A stretch of DNA of 64,000 nt from Gaeumannomyces sp. JS-464. Its lineage: Eukaryota; Ascomycota; Sordariomycetes; Magnaporthales; Magnaporthaceae. Positions 35,482-47,475 of this stretch are shown in pieces. The notes under the pieces are model-generated. The model was not told the DNA's origin, made no database searches, and saw only the letters and a program-made list of their open reading frames with translations. Numbering within the stretch: the stretch's first letter is position 1; the number at the start of each line of letters is the position of its first letter. The DNA lies in assembly GCA_002197995.1 (NCBI GenBank), contig NGZR01000004.1, forward strand, positions 2,666,001-2,730,000, written 5' to 3'. Both the position numbers and the translations under genes were made by a program.

Positions 35482-36861
35482 CTAATTTTTCGCAAACTTC
35501 CAGCGCCTATGACCGCGCGCATCATAATCGGCTGAAGGTCCGACATGCATCCCCCACCAGCACCGCTCGCAGTACACGTCGTCACAGCCCTCGCACCGAC
35601 AGGTTGCGTCCTCCAGGCACAGTATGCACCAGTTCTTCACGTCCTCGTCGGTGTAGCCCGTCTTTGTGGTCAGCCGCGTCGTCTTGTCAACGTCCCCAGG
35701 CTTGTAGCTCGGGACAGACGGAAGGCCTAGTTCGTCGGTCGCGGCAGCAGCCGCATCGCGCTCGCCTTTGAGCTTTGCGAGCCTGCTGCTGAAGTCGGCT
35801 TCAAAATCGGTCGAACCTCCGCGTTTGCCATTGTCGGTGCCGTTTCCTTCGGAAACCGGCGGGAGGGTTGAGGGAGGTGTAGGGAGAGAGAACTCTTCGT
35901 CTTCGTCATCTCCTGCTCCCGCCGCTGCCGACTTCCTGCCGCCTTCTGCACCTCCCGAAGCTTCTGGACCTGAGCTCGGCTTGGCCTCTGCCGCCGGCAA
36001 CCGGGTAGTCTCTAGGCTCAGCTCGTCCAGAGCCTGCAGGAGCGCGTCGTCCACCTCGCGACGCATCTCTTCCCCGTCAGAGTCATCATTGTTCCTACCA
36101 TCATCCTCCCCGTCCAAGATGTCTGCCTCCCCCAGCTTGGCCTTGTCGAGCCTTTTCGAGACCTGCTTCTCGAATTTCGCAAACAGAGTCGCGGTGCGCT
36201 GCGCCTCGGCCAGCTGCTCGTCGAAGTTGGGCCCTGACGGGCCCTGCTTCTCTTCTCCTCGTTGCTGCTCGCCCGCTCCTGCTTCCTCATCTACGCCGAA
36301 GTCCTCAAGACCCTCCAGCAGGTCATCCAGGTACTTGGCGTCAGATACGAATAGAGGGTCGTCCTCCACTTCAGGCGGTGAGAAAGTAGAAAATGGGCCG
36401 CCAACCCGAGGCGGCGGCGTTGGCGTGGGATGCTTTGGAGCCGCCACCCCTGTCCTATGCGGAGTGCTGACCTCAGAGGCGGCTGCGCCACCTCTGACAC
36501 GGGAGCCTGGGTAAAATCAGCGGCGGGCGGAGGGGTGGAGACACCCTCAGCGGATGGAGATGCGGAGGGCCCTGCAGATGGTGGTGCGTCCTGGGACTTA
36601 TCCCTCAGGGACCGGAGTCTGGCCGATAGAGCATCATCCCTTGCCTCTTTGGCGGGAGTAAACGATGATACCGGGATACCTAGAGAGCTTTACATTCTAA
36701 CTGCTTAGCAGAGGAAATTTCTGAATTAGAGAGCGAGGAGTAGATGGAAGGCATTACTACTTTTTGGAGGTGTCTAGATCCAAATTCAGATTGGTCCCCT
36801 TTAGCGCATTGAGACGGTCCAGCAAGCTCTGGTCTCTGTCACGGTCGCTGCCGTTTGCCAT
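35482..36861 (-). CDS. ANCHR/ZFYVE19-like zinc-finger protein
   Basis: Resembles the abscission/NoCut checkpoint regulator family (ZFYVE19). Exon 1 starts at 36861 (MANGSDRDRDQSLLDRLNAL). A likely intron with donor AAAAA|GTAGTA and acceptor AAAG| joins it to ...SLGIPVSSFTPAKEARDDAL, then LSARLRSLRD, an MIM1-like helix pair of the family. The middle is acidic and disordered, with DPLFVSDAKYLDDLLEGLED as a further conserved helix and FAKFEKQVSKRLDKAK as a helical part. The C-terminus holds a Cys/His zinc-binding module, CILCLEDATCRCEGCDDVYCERCWWGMHVG, given here as residues around 35640-35540, ending GHRRWKFAKN. One base is out of frame near 36485-36495, before EVSTPHRTG. Single-base error is likely, as elsewhere in the window. 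Function in fungi is inferred only from the family. Confidence 0.7.
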
Positions 36862-38471
36862 GCTGAGTGAATAACAGCCGCTGGATCTCCGTTCTAGCCA
36901 AGGACGGCCCGAAAGTCTCCGGGATGGCGCACCGGTGGCTGAAACAGGCTAGAGGGATAATAGGAACCAGCCAAGGGATGCGCGACAACGGGTTTTGCGG
37001 TTGTCTCAAGCAAGAGCCTGAGATAGGGAGCCCATCAGGAGAAGCGAAAGCTCATGATATTATTCCGCCTTGTGGTTTGCCTGGTTCGTGGGTTCCTAGT
37101 GGCTGAGGCTGAGAGGCTGGGTTGCAGCAATATTTGTTCTGTTTTGAGACGAACCGAGCGAGAGTCACGCCGAATATCACGCTCTTACCTCTCGGTATGG
37201 AGCCGGGTTGAGGCTGTGGCAGAGGTGTTGAAGATATGGGGAGGTTGGCTCGCTGGTTGGCAGGGTTAGCAGGCCAACACCGATGCTTGGTAGCGGGGTC
37301 ATGTGAATCGTGCATCAGGAGGATTTTGGCTGAGTGGACCAGCCGAGCCCTTTATCCCTTCTAAGAAGAATCAAGTGCTCTCTATCGCAAGTCACACGAA
37401 GCAAACATTACAAGATCGATATTCCCGTCGTCAGAATTGACTATCCAAGCCACGTTTAAGCTTTGAGCGCCTGCGTGGAGGCCAGATCCCATCGCGGATC
37501 TGGCACATGATCGTGGCTGACTGCCTGTGTGGCACGTTTGGGAAATCCCTGGATGTGGCTTTTCGCGTCCTGTCGGTTGGGGAACCAGGGTGCCAGGCTT
37601 CTGGAATTTCGGGTGCGCCAGCCGTCAGCCATCTCGCTCGGAAAACCAAAAAGTCAGCACCGACACATGTCAAGGATAGAAGGATTCCGACAACGCTAAT
37701 TCGCTCGCAAACCACCCATCGGGTTTAAGCTTCTTTGACAAGATGCAGTCTCAGTGTGCGGGGTGCATGCGCCAAACGGAGGGGCATGTGGTCATTCCAA
37801 TCGCCACTGCTCACTTTGTCTGTGATGTCAAATCCGTCATGGCCTGATCAAGCCATCATTGCCAGCATCACCATCACCACAAAGGCGGTGTCAATTTTGC
37901 CCTCACATCCTCATTGACATCAAGACCTGCTGATCTGTCGACAGGCCGCTTTCGGTTGGTTGTGCAAGGAATGACGCCAAGGGGCGCCAAACCCCTGCCG
38001 AGGGGAGGAATGATGGCACGGTGGGAGGGTATTGGGGCTCGTCTCCTTCTCGACGCGGTTCCACTGCGCTCGGCTTTTCAAATAGGCCGTTTGTGGTAGT
38101 TTCAATGCCAAGAGCACTGCCCCCGGTCCGCCACTTTGCCAGAAATCAGCCCAACCACGGGGAAGACAGGGCCGATAGCCATTTCCGACCAGTTCACCGT
38201 GGCGTGCTTTGTCTGGTCCTTTGTCATATACCACCTAATAAAGGACGCCAGCTCGCTGCCGTTCCCGCGCGGAACGAGTTAAAAAAGCGCCACCGTCCCC
38301 AGTATCACCGTCTTTTGCAACCGAGATCTCTGCTCTGGCGCGAGAATAAAATTGCCTCGCTCAGGTTCTCCCCCGCAAACAAGCCAACAGACACACCTCA
38401 TCTGACCGTGACGCCACCCGGCAAGAGGGCGCGAATCAGCCGATACAGTTTAGCGTCCGCGCTACGCAGCG
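36862..38471. other. 1.6 kb intergenic, no gene seen
   Basis: Promoter side of both flanking genes. Open frames of up to 207 codons (38021-38644 plus) overlap the next gene in another frame and lack family motifs. Nothing else supported. Confidence 0.5.
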
Positions 38472-39623
38472 ATGAAGGCCTCGACGTTTCTCGTCCTGGT
38501 TTCCTTCCTGTCGGGCTCTGCCGTGAGCGCCGTCGCGGTGCCCGAAGACTCCCACGCGCACGTCCGGTACTCGAAGACGCCGTCCGTGTTCGAGCGCGAT
38601 CTGGACACGACCAAGGATCTATGGAAGCGCAAAGGCGGCGGTAGGAGCGGCGGCAGCGGAGGTGGTGGTGGCAGCTCCAGCGGAGGGTAGGTTTATAGAA
38701 ACATTTTCTTGATCCGGCTTTCTTTCCCTTTTTCCCCCATGTCATGGGAAGAAGAGGGTGATCCTCCCATCCATACATTCCTGTCATTGCGCATTGATGT
38801 TTCCCTATCTTGTGTGGTGGTGTGGCATACTCAGATGGGATTTTTGTTTGGATTCTAGGTCTGGATCGAGAGGTTCTTCAGGTTCATCAGGCTCGAGGGC
38901 TCTTCGGGTTCATCTGGCTCGAGGGGTTCTTCGGGCTTAACGTCTCCGTATGTTCTCCTTCTGGGCCTTCTGAGCCTTCTCAGTCTATCGTCCCTTTTCG
39001 TGGTATTTTCCCATTTGGAGGACTGGAACGTCCACTAACACGACACAAACCGCCCCCTCAGCTCGCGAACCTCATCTTCGTCCAACACTGGCGGCCGCAC
39101 GAGGTTGGGTAGCGGTCCGCCGCCGCCTTATAGCGCCGGCACCTACGCCGGTGGAGCCAAGGTCCCCCAGCAGGCTGGCAAATCATTCCCCGCCACCCGC
39201 GTCGTCCCCTTCCTCCTCGTCGGCGGGCTGGCGTTCTGGCCCGGCGTGTGGCTCTACGGCGCCTACATGTACCCGTACCACCACCACTGGAGCTATCGCA
39301 ACCGCACGAGCAACAGGAACGAGACCACGCCGGTGCTGTGCGGCTGTGCGCGGTTCGAGTCGTGCGCCTGCGAGGAAAACAACAACCAGACCTTCATCGA
39401 CAGCACCGTCGGCACCGGCTCTGCGGCCGACCTGAGGCAGCGGAACGTCGCCGTCGCCGACGTCAACGGCACCAGGACCATCCTGATCAACGGCACCCTG
39501 CCAAACGGCACGACCGCCGCAGGTGGCGAGGACGACGACGATTCCGGCGCCGCCAGGATGCTACAGACTCTCGGGTACTGGCCGGTTGTCATTACCGTCA
39601 TGGCTGCCGTGCTCGCAGTCTAA
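38472..39623 (+). CDS. Small secreted GS-rich protein with membrane anchor (DUF7732-like)
   Basis: Conserved fungal protein of unknown function. Signal peptide MKASTFLVLVSFLSGSAVSA, then SKTPSVFERDLDTTKDLWKRKGGG and a Gly/Ser-rich linker that runs across three exons: 38472-about 38687, about 38864-38948, and about 39061-39623. The splice joins give GGSGSRGSSGSSG and TSPSRTSSSSNTGGRT. The last exon has a hydrophobic segment (RVVPFLLVGGLAFWPGVWLYG), an aromatic/His patch (YMYPYHHHWSY), four clustered Cys (CGCARFESCACEE) and several N-glycosylation sites (NRT, NET, NGT repeated). A hydrophobic C-terminus (YWPVVITVMAAVLAV) suggests a GPI anchor or tail segment. The GS repeat in the middle exon changes frame near 38905, so one indel is likely there. 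The layout matches the DUF7732 type as I remember it; role unknown. Confidence 0.75.
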
Positions 39624-40108
39624 TGGTCCCCTTTTCCCCTGCTAATCACTGCCTGGGTCGCGGATAAAATGGAGCTCTGTATCTGCCGAATGATACCGGA
39701 ACTCGGAGACATGGAAGGCAAAGCGGCGGCTGATGTGGCGAGCCTTTGTACCCCCAAGCATGATACCCATGATTCTATTTCGTATACGTTACGTTGCGCC
39801 TCGACTGTTGCGAGTATTCACTCCAAGTTACCTGGCTCTATCTTTAAATGTAGATCATAATGTGACTTCCTCTTCAGCATGATATCTTCGCTATCAACAA
39901 TAATACGACGCCTTTCCTGTGATTGTACGCAGGATTTATTCGCCAGTATCTGGTATTTGCAACTACTCCTACGATAAACAAAGATACCGTCCGCTCTCGC
40001 CGAGCTGGTGCATTTGGCACAGTAACACATCAGTTCCACGCCAACGCCTTACATACAATCATCAGAGCCATTAACCATTATCATCTCGTCGTGATACATC
40101 ATAGTCCT
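39624..40108. other. Convergent 3' regions
   Basis: Between the 3' ends of the GS-rich protein gene and NLR B. Probably two 3'UTRs; no gene seen. Confidence 0.5.
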
Positions 40109-43100
40109 TCATCTGGTAGATGCTCTGCGATGCATGCTCCCAGAAACATATCTCCACCTATGTGTGAAAGAAACCTTCTCTAGCGATCCACCTTCGCCAT
40201 CGACAGCTCCCTGATCATCGCCTGCTGACGCTCTGTCTGTGTAGCTCGGGAACCTGAACTGCATTTGCTGCTCCAGCGCGACGACCTCGCAGAACTCGAG
40301 ACCCCCTTTGATCACCACCACGCCATGGCCCGATGCGAACGCAAAGTCGGGCGACTGGCCCCGCTGCGGCGCATGCGGCACCATCGCGCACCGCAGCTCA
40401 CCACAGGCGCGCCACTCGCCCAGGGCGAAGAAGTGCCGCCGCGCGACGATGCCAGCGGAGCCGCTGGCCTCTGCCGCGGATGGACGCCGGTGCTGCGAGG
40501 TTGTCCCCGAGGAGACCCGTCTTGAAGATAACGTCGGTCTCGCTCGGCCGGTTTCCGCGGCTGCGGCGGACGAGGCAGCCGGCGCCATGGCCGTGAGGGC
40601 AGGAAGCTCGATACTGCACACCCAAAGGTTGGTGTCCAAGAACACCATTGTCGAATTGCCAACGAAGCCGAGGACTTTCAAAATCATCGGCGCCAAAGCG
40701 GTCAATATCGGCTCGTCCAATGCCGCGATTGGCTCGTTGCGGGATGGGTCCAGCGCGGCGGCCGGCCATATGCTTATCTTTGGGGTGCCGGACGTGGGCG
40801 GACGCCAGAGTTCCATCACCGCGCCTCCTGGGCCTGCATGGTACGAGGCCGTAGCTGACGCCGATGAAGTGATGGGCAGGCCCGAAGGATGGCCACTTTC
40901 CGAGTCTCGCATGGCCGCCGACTCTGTTGTGGGCATACCTCTTTCTATGCGGATACCCTGCTTATCTCCATTGGAGCTCAGCTCGCCAAAATCGTCCCAA
41001 GCCAAGATATGAGCAACGTCTCCCGCTACTAGTAAAAACCATGCGGCATTGGTGGGATGCTGTAAGGCGTTTCTCAGTGTCTGGGAGCCATTGGCCCCGA
41101 CGGCGTGGTTGGGTCTCCTTGAGATCACACGTCCAGAGGGCAACTCCCACAATTCGTCAAACTCATAGCCTCCCACGTACAGGCGGTCAGAGGTAGTGTT
41201 CGCAAGTAACTGACGGACGGATGCACCAAAGCGTTGATTCAAGATAACGTTGGCTGCAGGGCCTCGTCGTTGTTTTTGTTTCTCCGAGGCTCGAGCGGGC
41301 CGGGAACCAGGGCTGTGGTGGTAATCCACGCTGGACATGTCGGCGGCAAGCACGCGCCCGCTGTCGTCGGCGGACACGACAATGGGGCCGCTCGCTATGT
41401 CGGCAAGAGCTAGCGCCATGACCGGAGCTGCGTGCTGGTACATGGTGCCGACCTCTGAAGCACTGTCAAGGGAAACCAAGGCGATCTTGCCGCTGCTCCT
41501 GCCGACTACGGCAAAGACGCCGGCGGCCGGGACCGCGAAAGGAGTGCTAATCTCCGCCGCCTCGTCACGGTTCCAATCGACGGCCCGCGCGGCCGAGGCC
41601 CTGGGCGGGAGAGGCAGCACGTCGCTTGTGCTTTCGAGTTCGTTGTCATTCCTGACTAGGGCTGCTGGAGCCCACACTCGACATTGAGAGTCACGAACGT
41701 CGAGAAAGCGGAGGCCGTCGAGGCTAAAGGCGGCACCGACCACAGAGCCATCGAGGCTGTCTGCCTTGTATATAAGCGACAACATGATGTTGCTGTCGGA
41801 GTCTTGGTCGAACTCGTATACTTGGATGAGGCCGTCGTCGCCTCCGGTAAGGAGGCTGCGGCCGTCTGGCGAGCATGCAATTGTTTGAGCGAAAATGCCG
41901 CGCTCGGACGACTCGAGCTCCATGGTGAGATAGTTGAAGACATGCAAGGTCCCGTGCGCGCACGACACCACGAGAACGGGGATCTCCGGGTTTGGGTTGA
42001 AGGCAAAGCATCGGATGCCGTTGTTGCTCTTGATATGGCACTGGCCAAGCACCTCGAGCTCCAACGCATTCCATAGGAAAACAGGTTGGTTTCGATAACC
42101 GACAGCTAGAAGAACGCCGTCTTCGGTGACCAATAGCGAGGCACAGGTCGGTGGTTGCTTGGGGACTTCTAGTGCGAAGTCGCTGTCTGCACTAGTCGCA
42201 AGCCAAGAAATCGATTCGCTCTCGCCACTCTCTAGATCCCTATGTATTTCGTAGCGTGTCAGCTAAAGCACCGGTGGTGTGCCACTTCAATTGTAGGTTA
42301 ATAAAGACGACCGAAGCGCAAAGGGCTTGCGAGACCAACCATTTAGAGATCTCGCATGAGCGCGAGGCTAGCAATAGCTCTTCGTTGCCCAGGAATGCAA
42401 GAGCGAGTGCTGGTGAAGATAGGGCCAGAGATCGCACCATGCTCCCCGTCTTTGTATCCCAGACAATGACATGAGCTCTTCCAGCAGACACGAGATTCTG
42501 ATCACCAGGGCCGAATTCGATGATACCCGCGCTTTCCGGGTGCATGAGTTCCTTGACTTTCTGGACTGAGCTCCGCTCGAACAGCGAGATCTCGCCGGTG
42601 GAAACCCCCGCGGCGAAGAGACGAGACCCGTGCGCGACTGCCACGGTCTCGCCCCCCTGGAAATCAAATCGGGCCAGGCAATCGTCCCAGGTGCCCGATG
42701 GGATGCCCTTGACGGGTAGTGGGGGTGCTTTGGGATCTTTTGCGAAAGACTTCGAGATGATGGTGTCTGGTGGGCAGAGCGGCGGGATCAGGCAGTGGAT
42801 GGCAGACGGCGAGAGCAGGAGCTGTGACCCGAACTTGGCCGGAACGCGGATGAGGTCGGTGATCCAGCTGTCTATCAAGTGGACAGTCGGGTCTGTCGGC
42901 GGGACGTATTTCATCCGACGGCCTAGATAGTCGCGCATATTCATCGCCGTCTTGTTGATCACGCCTAGGCTGTCGTTCTTTGCCAAGTGCTCGATCCACG
43001 ATAGAAGGTTTCTGCTTTGGAGAAAGGCGCAAAGGTCGTCCGATAAATGATCGTCTCGGCTTGTAGCCCGAAGAAGAAGGTGATCTGCGAAGTGGGAGGA

Positions 43101-45407
43101 TGCGTAATCCAGGAGAGAAAGATCGGGTAATGCTGTCAACACGGCAGACTTTCCAAACGTTTTGGTCTTGAAGCCCAGCTGGTTAGGCCTCGCTTGACGT
43201 TGTCTCAGCACATCACCCCCGAGGTACTGGAGTATCAGCGATCCCAGACGCGTGTGGCCTTGAATCTTGGCAATTGCCAAGTCCGACTGAAGCTCTCCAG
43301 ATGTTAAGAACTGCCTCGCCGTCTCGTGTATCACTTGCACCCTGTCGGTTTGGTCCACAAAAACCAGCTGCCCGCACAAGTTTGGGATGGCTTTGTTTCC
43401 TTGCCGCAGTGTTCTGTTGATATCCAGCTTTACTGCGGCGCAGAGCTCGCTGACCGTGAGGGGGCGGGATCCAAGGAGGACCCACGAAAGGATCGCCTTG
43501 GCCAGTTGTGCATTGCCCGGGTTCGCTTCGATGTGTCGCAGGATCCTGAGGTACATGTCTTGGAGGCCGACAGGAACCTCTCTCAGAACCTCTTCCATCG
43601 CCTCTTCGGTCCACGAGTTCTCAAACTCTTGCAGGACCAGCTTCACCCACAGGAACGACCCTGAAGACTTTGCGAGTATTTTCTCGCACATAGAATCGCA
43701 CTCCTCTTTGCTTCCTAAACGGCCAAGCTCCCTCAATTTGGTCTGTAGGAATAGTCGCATGTCCCCGATCGTGTCATCGTCGGAGAGTGCGTGGATGACG
43801 ACTTGCGGGCCCAGAGACACAAGGCCCCGCTCAACTTCCTCGAGATTGCGGCTAGCAACAAACACGCGTAGTTTGGGAGAAAGAGTTGAGATAACCCTCT
43901 TGGTAAACAGGGCGTTGAAGTTGCTGCATTCGTCAAGGCCGTCCATGACCCAGAAGTGGCGGTGCAAGACAGGCAGCTTCAAGATGCGGCCAGAGAACAG
44001 TTTTCTCCAGACGCTCATCTCGTCGGTCTTGTCCCATCCTGCGCCATCAGCCTCCATCTTGAGCAATGACTGGCGTACCAGCGGGTCGTGCATTGCCATC
44101 TGCAAGGCAATTGACTTGTAACAATCGCTCAGGGACGACTTTCCAGCAACCCCGTGCTTGAAGAAGAAATAGCTGCAAGCGCCGGTAGGGGCCGCAGTTG
44201 GTCGATGACATGGCTGGACAGAATGGACTTCCCGGCCGCTGGCCTGCCAGTGACCCAGAGGATATTGGGCGCGTTGCCCGACCTCCATTCCGTAAAGCAG
44301 GGCCTCTCCGTAAACCACGCACAGGATCCAGGCTCCTTGAGAAGCTGGAGCGTCAGCAAATCATCCTCAATGTCTGGGCCGACACCGAGAAGCGATCTCA
44401 GACGGAGCATCTCGTCGGCTGGTGCACGCTCGGGTGTTTTAGGAGACAAGGCCAAGCCGTCAAGGCTGGGAGCTCCCCCAAATTCCCGGGGAGCGGCCCG
44501 CACCATGTCGATCGAGGTGACGAGAGCGTTCCTCAAAATCCTGTAATTGGGGTCGGATGGCGTCTCGAACTTGCAAACTTGGCGATGGTCTGCATACATC
44601 CCTTGGATTTGCTCTCCAGGATATCCCAGTGTCGCCGATTCCTTTTCGACAACAATTCTGTTCATCACTTTTGTCCGAACGGGAAGTGTCTCATAGAAGG
44701 AACACAGACGGAGGTCGGGGGGCAGGCAACGTGCCGGAAGGCCTCGTTGATCTCGGATAGAGCGTCGGAGTTTGGACTAGATCAGAAACAAAGGGTTTCT
44801 TGCCCCAAGCCACTGTCATCATGTTCTCCAAGGCGACGGCAAGGTTAGAACCCCTGTGAGGAGTCCCGAGAAAGAATATGGAGTGAACACGCCGGGCGAG
44901 ATCTTGCGAGGTGGGATCCTGGCGGGCGAGGATGTAGGCTTTCTTGCAAACACATCCGCCCAAGCTGTGCCCGACGAGGATGATTCGGGTGGCATCGCGG
45001 CGGATATCGGGGTGGTCTTTTAGGGCGCCAACTAGGGTCCTCGCAAAGGTGAGGATGTTCCAGCTGCTCTGCTGCCGCTCCACCCAGTCGGCCCTGTACC
45101 CGAACGTGTGTATACGGGCATGTTGGAAGTCGGGGTCCCCGGGAAGCCATGCTCCCGGCCAGAAGTGGTTCAGGTGCGGCGAGAACGACCACGTCTTCCT
45201 GCTTCCTCCGCCGAGGCCATGGACAAATACGATATCAACCGCCGGTGCCGTGGAAGGCGAGGAGGTCGAGACAGTGGTCAGCCCCAGCGGCCCCTTTTCA
45301 GCCTGGGCGACAGCGTCTGTGGAGCTGTCGCTGGCCTCGGACTGGCTCCAGGATGATGCGCTCGTGCCCGAACGGGAGAGGATGCCCGCGAAGCCCTTCC
45401 TCCGAGT
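40109..45407 (-). CDS. NLR-type STAND protein B: esterase-like, NACHT, beta-propeller
   Basis: Same architecture as the NLR at 21994. The N-terminal SesB-like alpha/beta-hydrolase reads VDIVFVHGLGGGSRKTW, RIHTFGYRADW, nucleophile elbow GHSLGG and FFLGTPHRGSNLA. The linker YETLPVRTKVMNRIVVEKES is shared in kind with copy A (FSFYETL, VMILDKQTAVMGYP). NACHT has Walker A GRPAAGKS (44248-44225) and Walker B FWVMDGLDEC (43958-43927). The winged-helix-like part includes ILSWVLLGSRPLTVSELCAA and VIHETARQFL. From about 42700 a WD40/quinoprotein-like propeller runs to the stop at 40109. An intron at 42339-42240 restores EISKWDLESGES. Three single missing bases (near 44765, 44719 in a C run, and 44183 in GGCCCC) break the frame. 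Each is repaired by one base, so I suspect sequence error. The start lies upstream of 45407, perhaps across an intron, and was not found. Confidence 0.82.
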
Positions 45408-45954
45408 CTATCCGCGTGTGCATGTGGTTAACCACTTTCTTAGGGTGAGGCCTTGTCTCCCTTTTCAGTCGCTGGGCCAGCGATCCACCCCTCGACACCA
45501 ATCCTATGTAACCTCCCTGTGCTTGGCCTGTAATGCGATGGTTTGTGTCAGGGTTTGCTCCATACCTGTTCCATCTCCCGCTGGAGGTTGCAGTATTTCG
45601 CCCAGTCTTGAGTCGCTGTGGTACGGATGACACAACGTAGTGGGTCTTATCCTCAATTCGAGTTTGAATCATGTCATTGAACTAATGGAAGGTTAGAAAA
45701 GAACTGCGGGAGAGCTAATGTTAGAGAAGAAAGAAAGTTCGATTTTTTGCACACCATCCCCAGCCTAACCAACTACCCGGTAATTACAACCTGGACCCGG
45801 GGCTTTGCCGCTGCCTCAACACCAGGCACACCTAAACGCCCGAGGACACAACTGGCTGCGCGTGACGCATCCGAAACCATGAATCTGCAGCCCGCCAACC
45901 TATCACACCCCTGCCACATCGATCGGTTGGCCGGGAAAGAGGACTGGTGGGGTG

Positions 45955-47475
45955 TTACGCTCGATGGACGGTCGTGCCAGGCGCTGACTGTGGGTGCAAC
46001 CCCGCCCAGGCTCCCGCATCGTTGCTGTCTTCGGAAAGCTCGTCGCGCAAGCCCTCGCCCTCCTCCACATACCCCTCTGGATATCTCGCGATGAGCTCGC
46101 GAATGTCATCTTTGACTCTATCGCGATTGAATAGTTGATTAGGCACAAAATCTTAGGTTAGTGGGGGTGGTGTCCTCTCTCACAGGTTGAGGAAAGTCTC
46201 GTCCTCCCAGAACAATGCAGACGCGTGAAGGTTGAACCTCCTGCAGAGCGTAGAACGAATGTCAGCACAAGGTTTATCCCAGGTGTTTGTGCCACATAGG
46301 TAATTGGGGCATGCAATGAGGTGGTGCCATACAGGCCATAGAGCTGGTTGCGGCCATCGTAATCCTCCACCGGTTCCGACCTCGGCATACGAGCGTGGTA
46401 TACATTGATATAGGACCGGAAGTTATTCCGGATCGGCCTCCAATTTCCGAGTTCGTCTGGTATCTCAAAAAGTTAGCTCTGTTCAAGAAGGCTCAGGTTG
46501 GCCCAGCAGAAATATACTTGCACTCGTTGTGAGCCCAGAAGCTCGAGGGGTCGTAGATGATGCCTTCACCAGTCGCCTCGTCGACACTAGCATTGCCGCA
46601 CCAGAGGTCGCCGTGCACCAACGACGGCACAAGCTTGCGGCCGCCAGTCTCCAGGGGCCTCAGGAGCCTAGGGATGACCCTGTCGAAGAGTGCGGGGAGG
46701 AGCTCGTTTAGCTCCGAGTCCGGCCCGGCCCTTTCCTCGCGCACGTTTAGGACGTGCCTAAGCCCCCGCGCGAAGAAGACCTCCCATTTGTCGCACCACG
46801 TATTGTCCTGGGGGAGATTCCCATTGTACGTCACACAATGGAAGCCGAATTTCCCCTCCGGAGAAGTGTGGCTCGAGTGCAGGAGAGCCAGATTGTTGCA
46901 AAACGACTCCTTTGGCGGGCGAGCCACCGGGTCGAAGTCGTAGTACTTGCACACGTAGAAGTGCGAATTTTCGTCGCCCTGGAAGGTGCCCCAGGCGATG
47001 GGCTTGGGGCAGAAGCCCGGGGTGATGGCATGGATGGCGGCAGTGGCCTCGTACTCGCCCTTGAGCGCCTCCCTCCCGTGATGGCCAAACGAGACCTGCG
47101 CTGGGGGTCAAGGTCAGAAGTAGTCCAAGCATCTATCCCTTGCGCTGACGAGGCGAATCGCATGGATGTAGATCTCCGACCTTGACGAAGTAGCTCTCTT
47201 GCTTCCCATCCGTCTGCTGCACGATAATCCGACGAGCAGCCGCCCACGCCGAGTCGGCCAGCTTTACCACATCCAGGACGCTCTCCACAGATGGGAGTGC
47301 TGCGCATTGTGAGGTATTTTTTTGTCTACCGTCAGTACAGCGTTAAATACATCCACAACCAGCAGCCACACGCCAAATTTCCCACTGGAGACCAACCTTC
47401 TATAACTGCAGGATCAACCTCTGCATTCTCCTCGTTGAAATTAAGGGAAGAATCCACCAGGATCGTAGTGCTCAT
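45955..47475 (-). CDS. Ketosamine-3-kinase (fructosamine kinase family), copy B
   Basis: Phosphorylates sugar adducts on glycated amines so that they fall off; cytosolic protein repair. Start MSTTILVDSSLNFNEEN at 47475. The exon 1-2 join gives VIEALPSVESVLDVV, and exon 2 ends ESYFVK. Exon 3 begins VSFGHHGREALKGEYEA and runs through TPGFCPKPIAWGTF, SPEGKFGFHCVTYNG, the catalytic HGDLWCGNAS and DPSSFWAHNEC. Later short exons give ELGNWRPIRNNF, RFNLHASALFWEDETF and, after a GTGAGA...GATAG intron, LVKDDIRELIARYPEGY to the stop at 45955. All family blocks are present and no frameshift is needed, apart from an unresolved splice phase at the NEC/ELGNW join (about 46490-46440). Unlike copy A it keeps DPSSFW. 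It is codirectional with NLR B and divergent from the aldo-keto reductase. Confidence 0.85.

Noticed and set aside
42240..42339. Premature stop ending NLR B before its propeller is complete
   Set aside because: Explained by an ordinary 100-base intron whose removal gives EISKWDLESGES.
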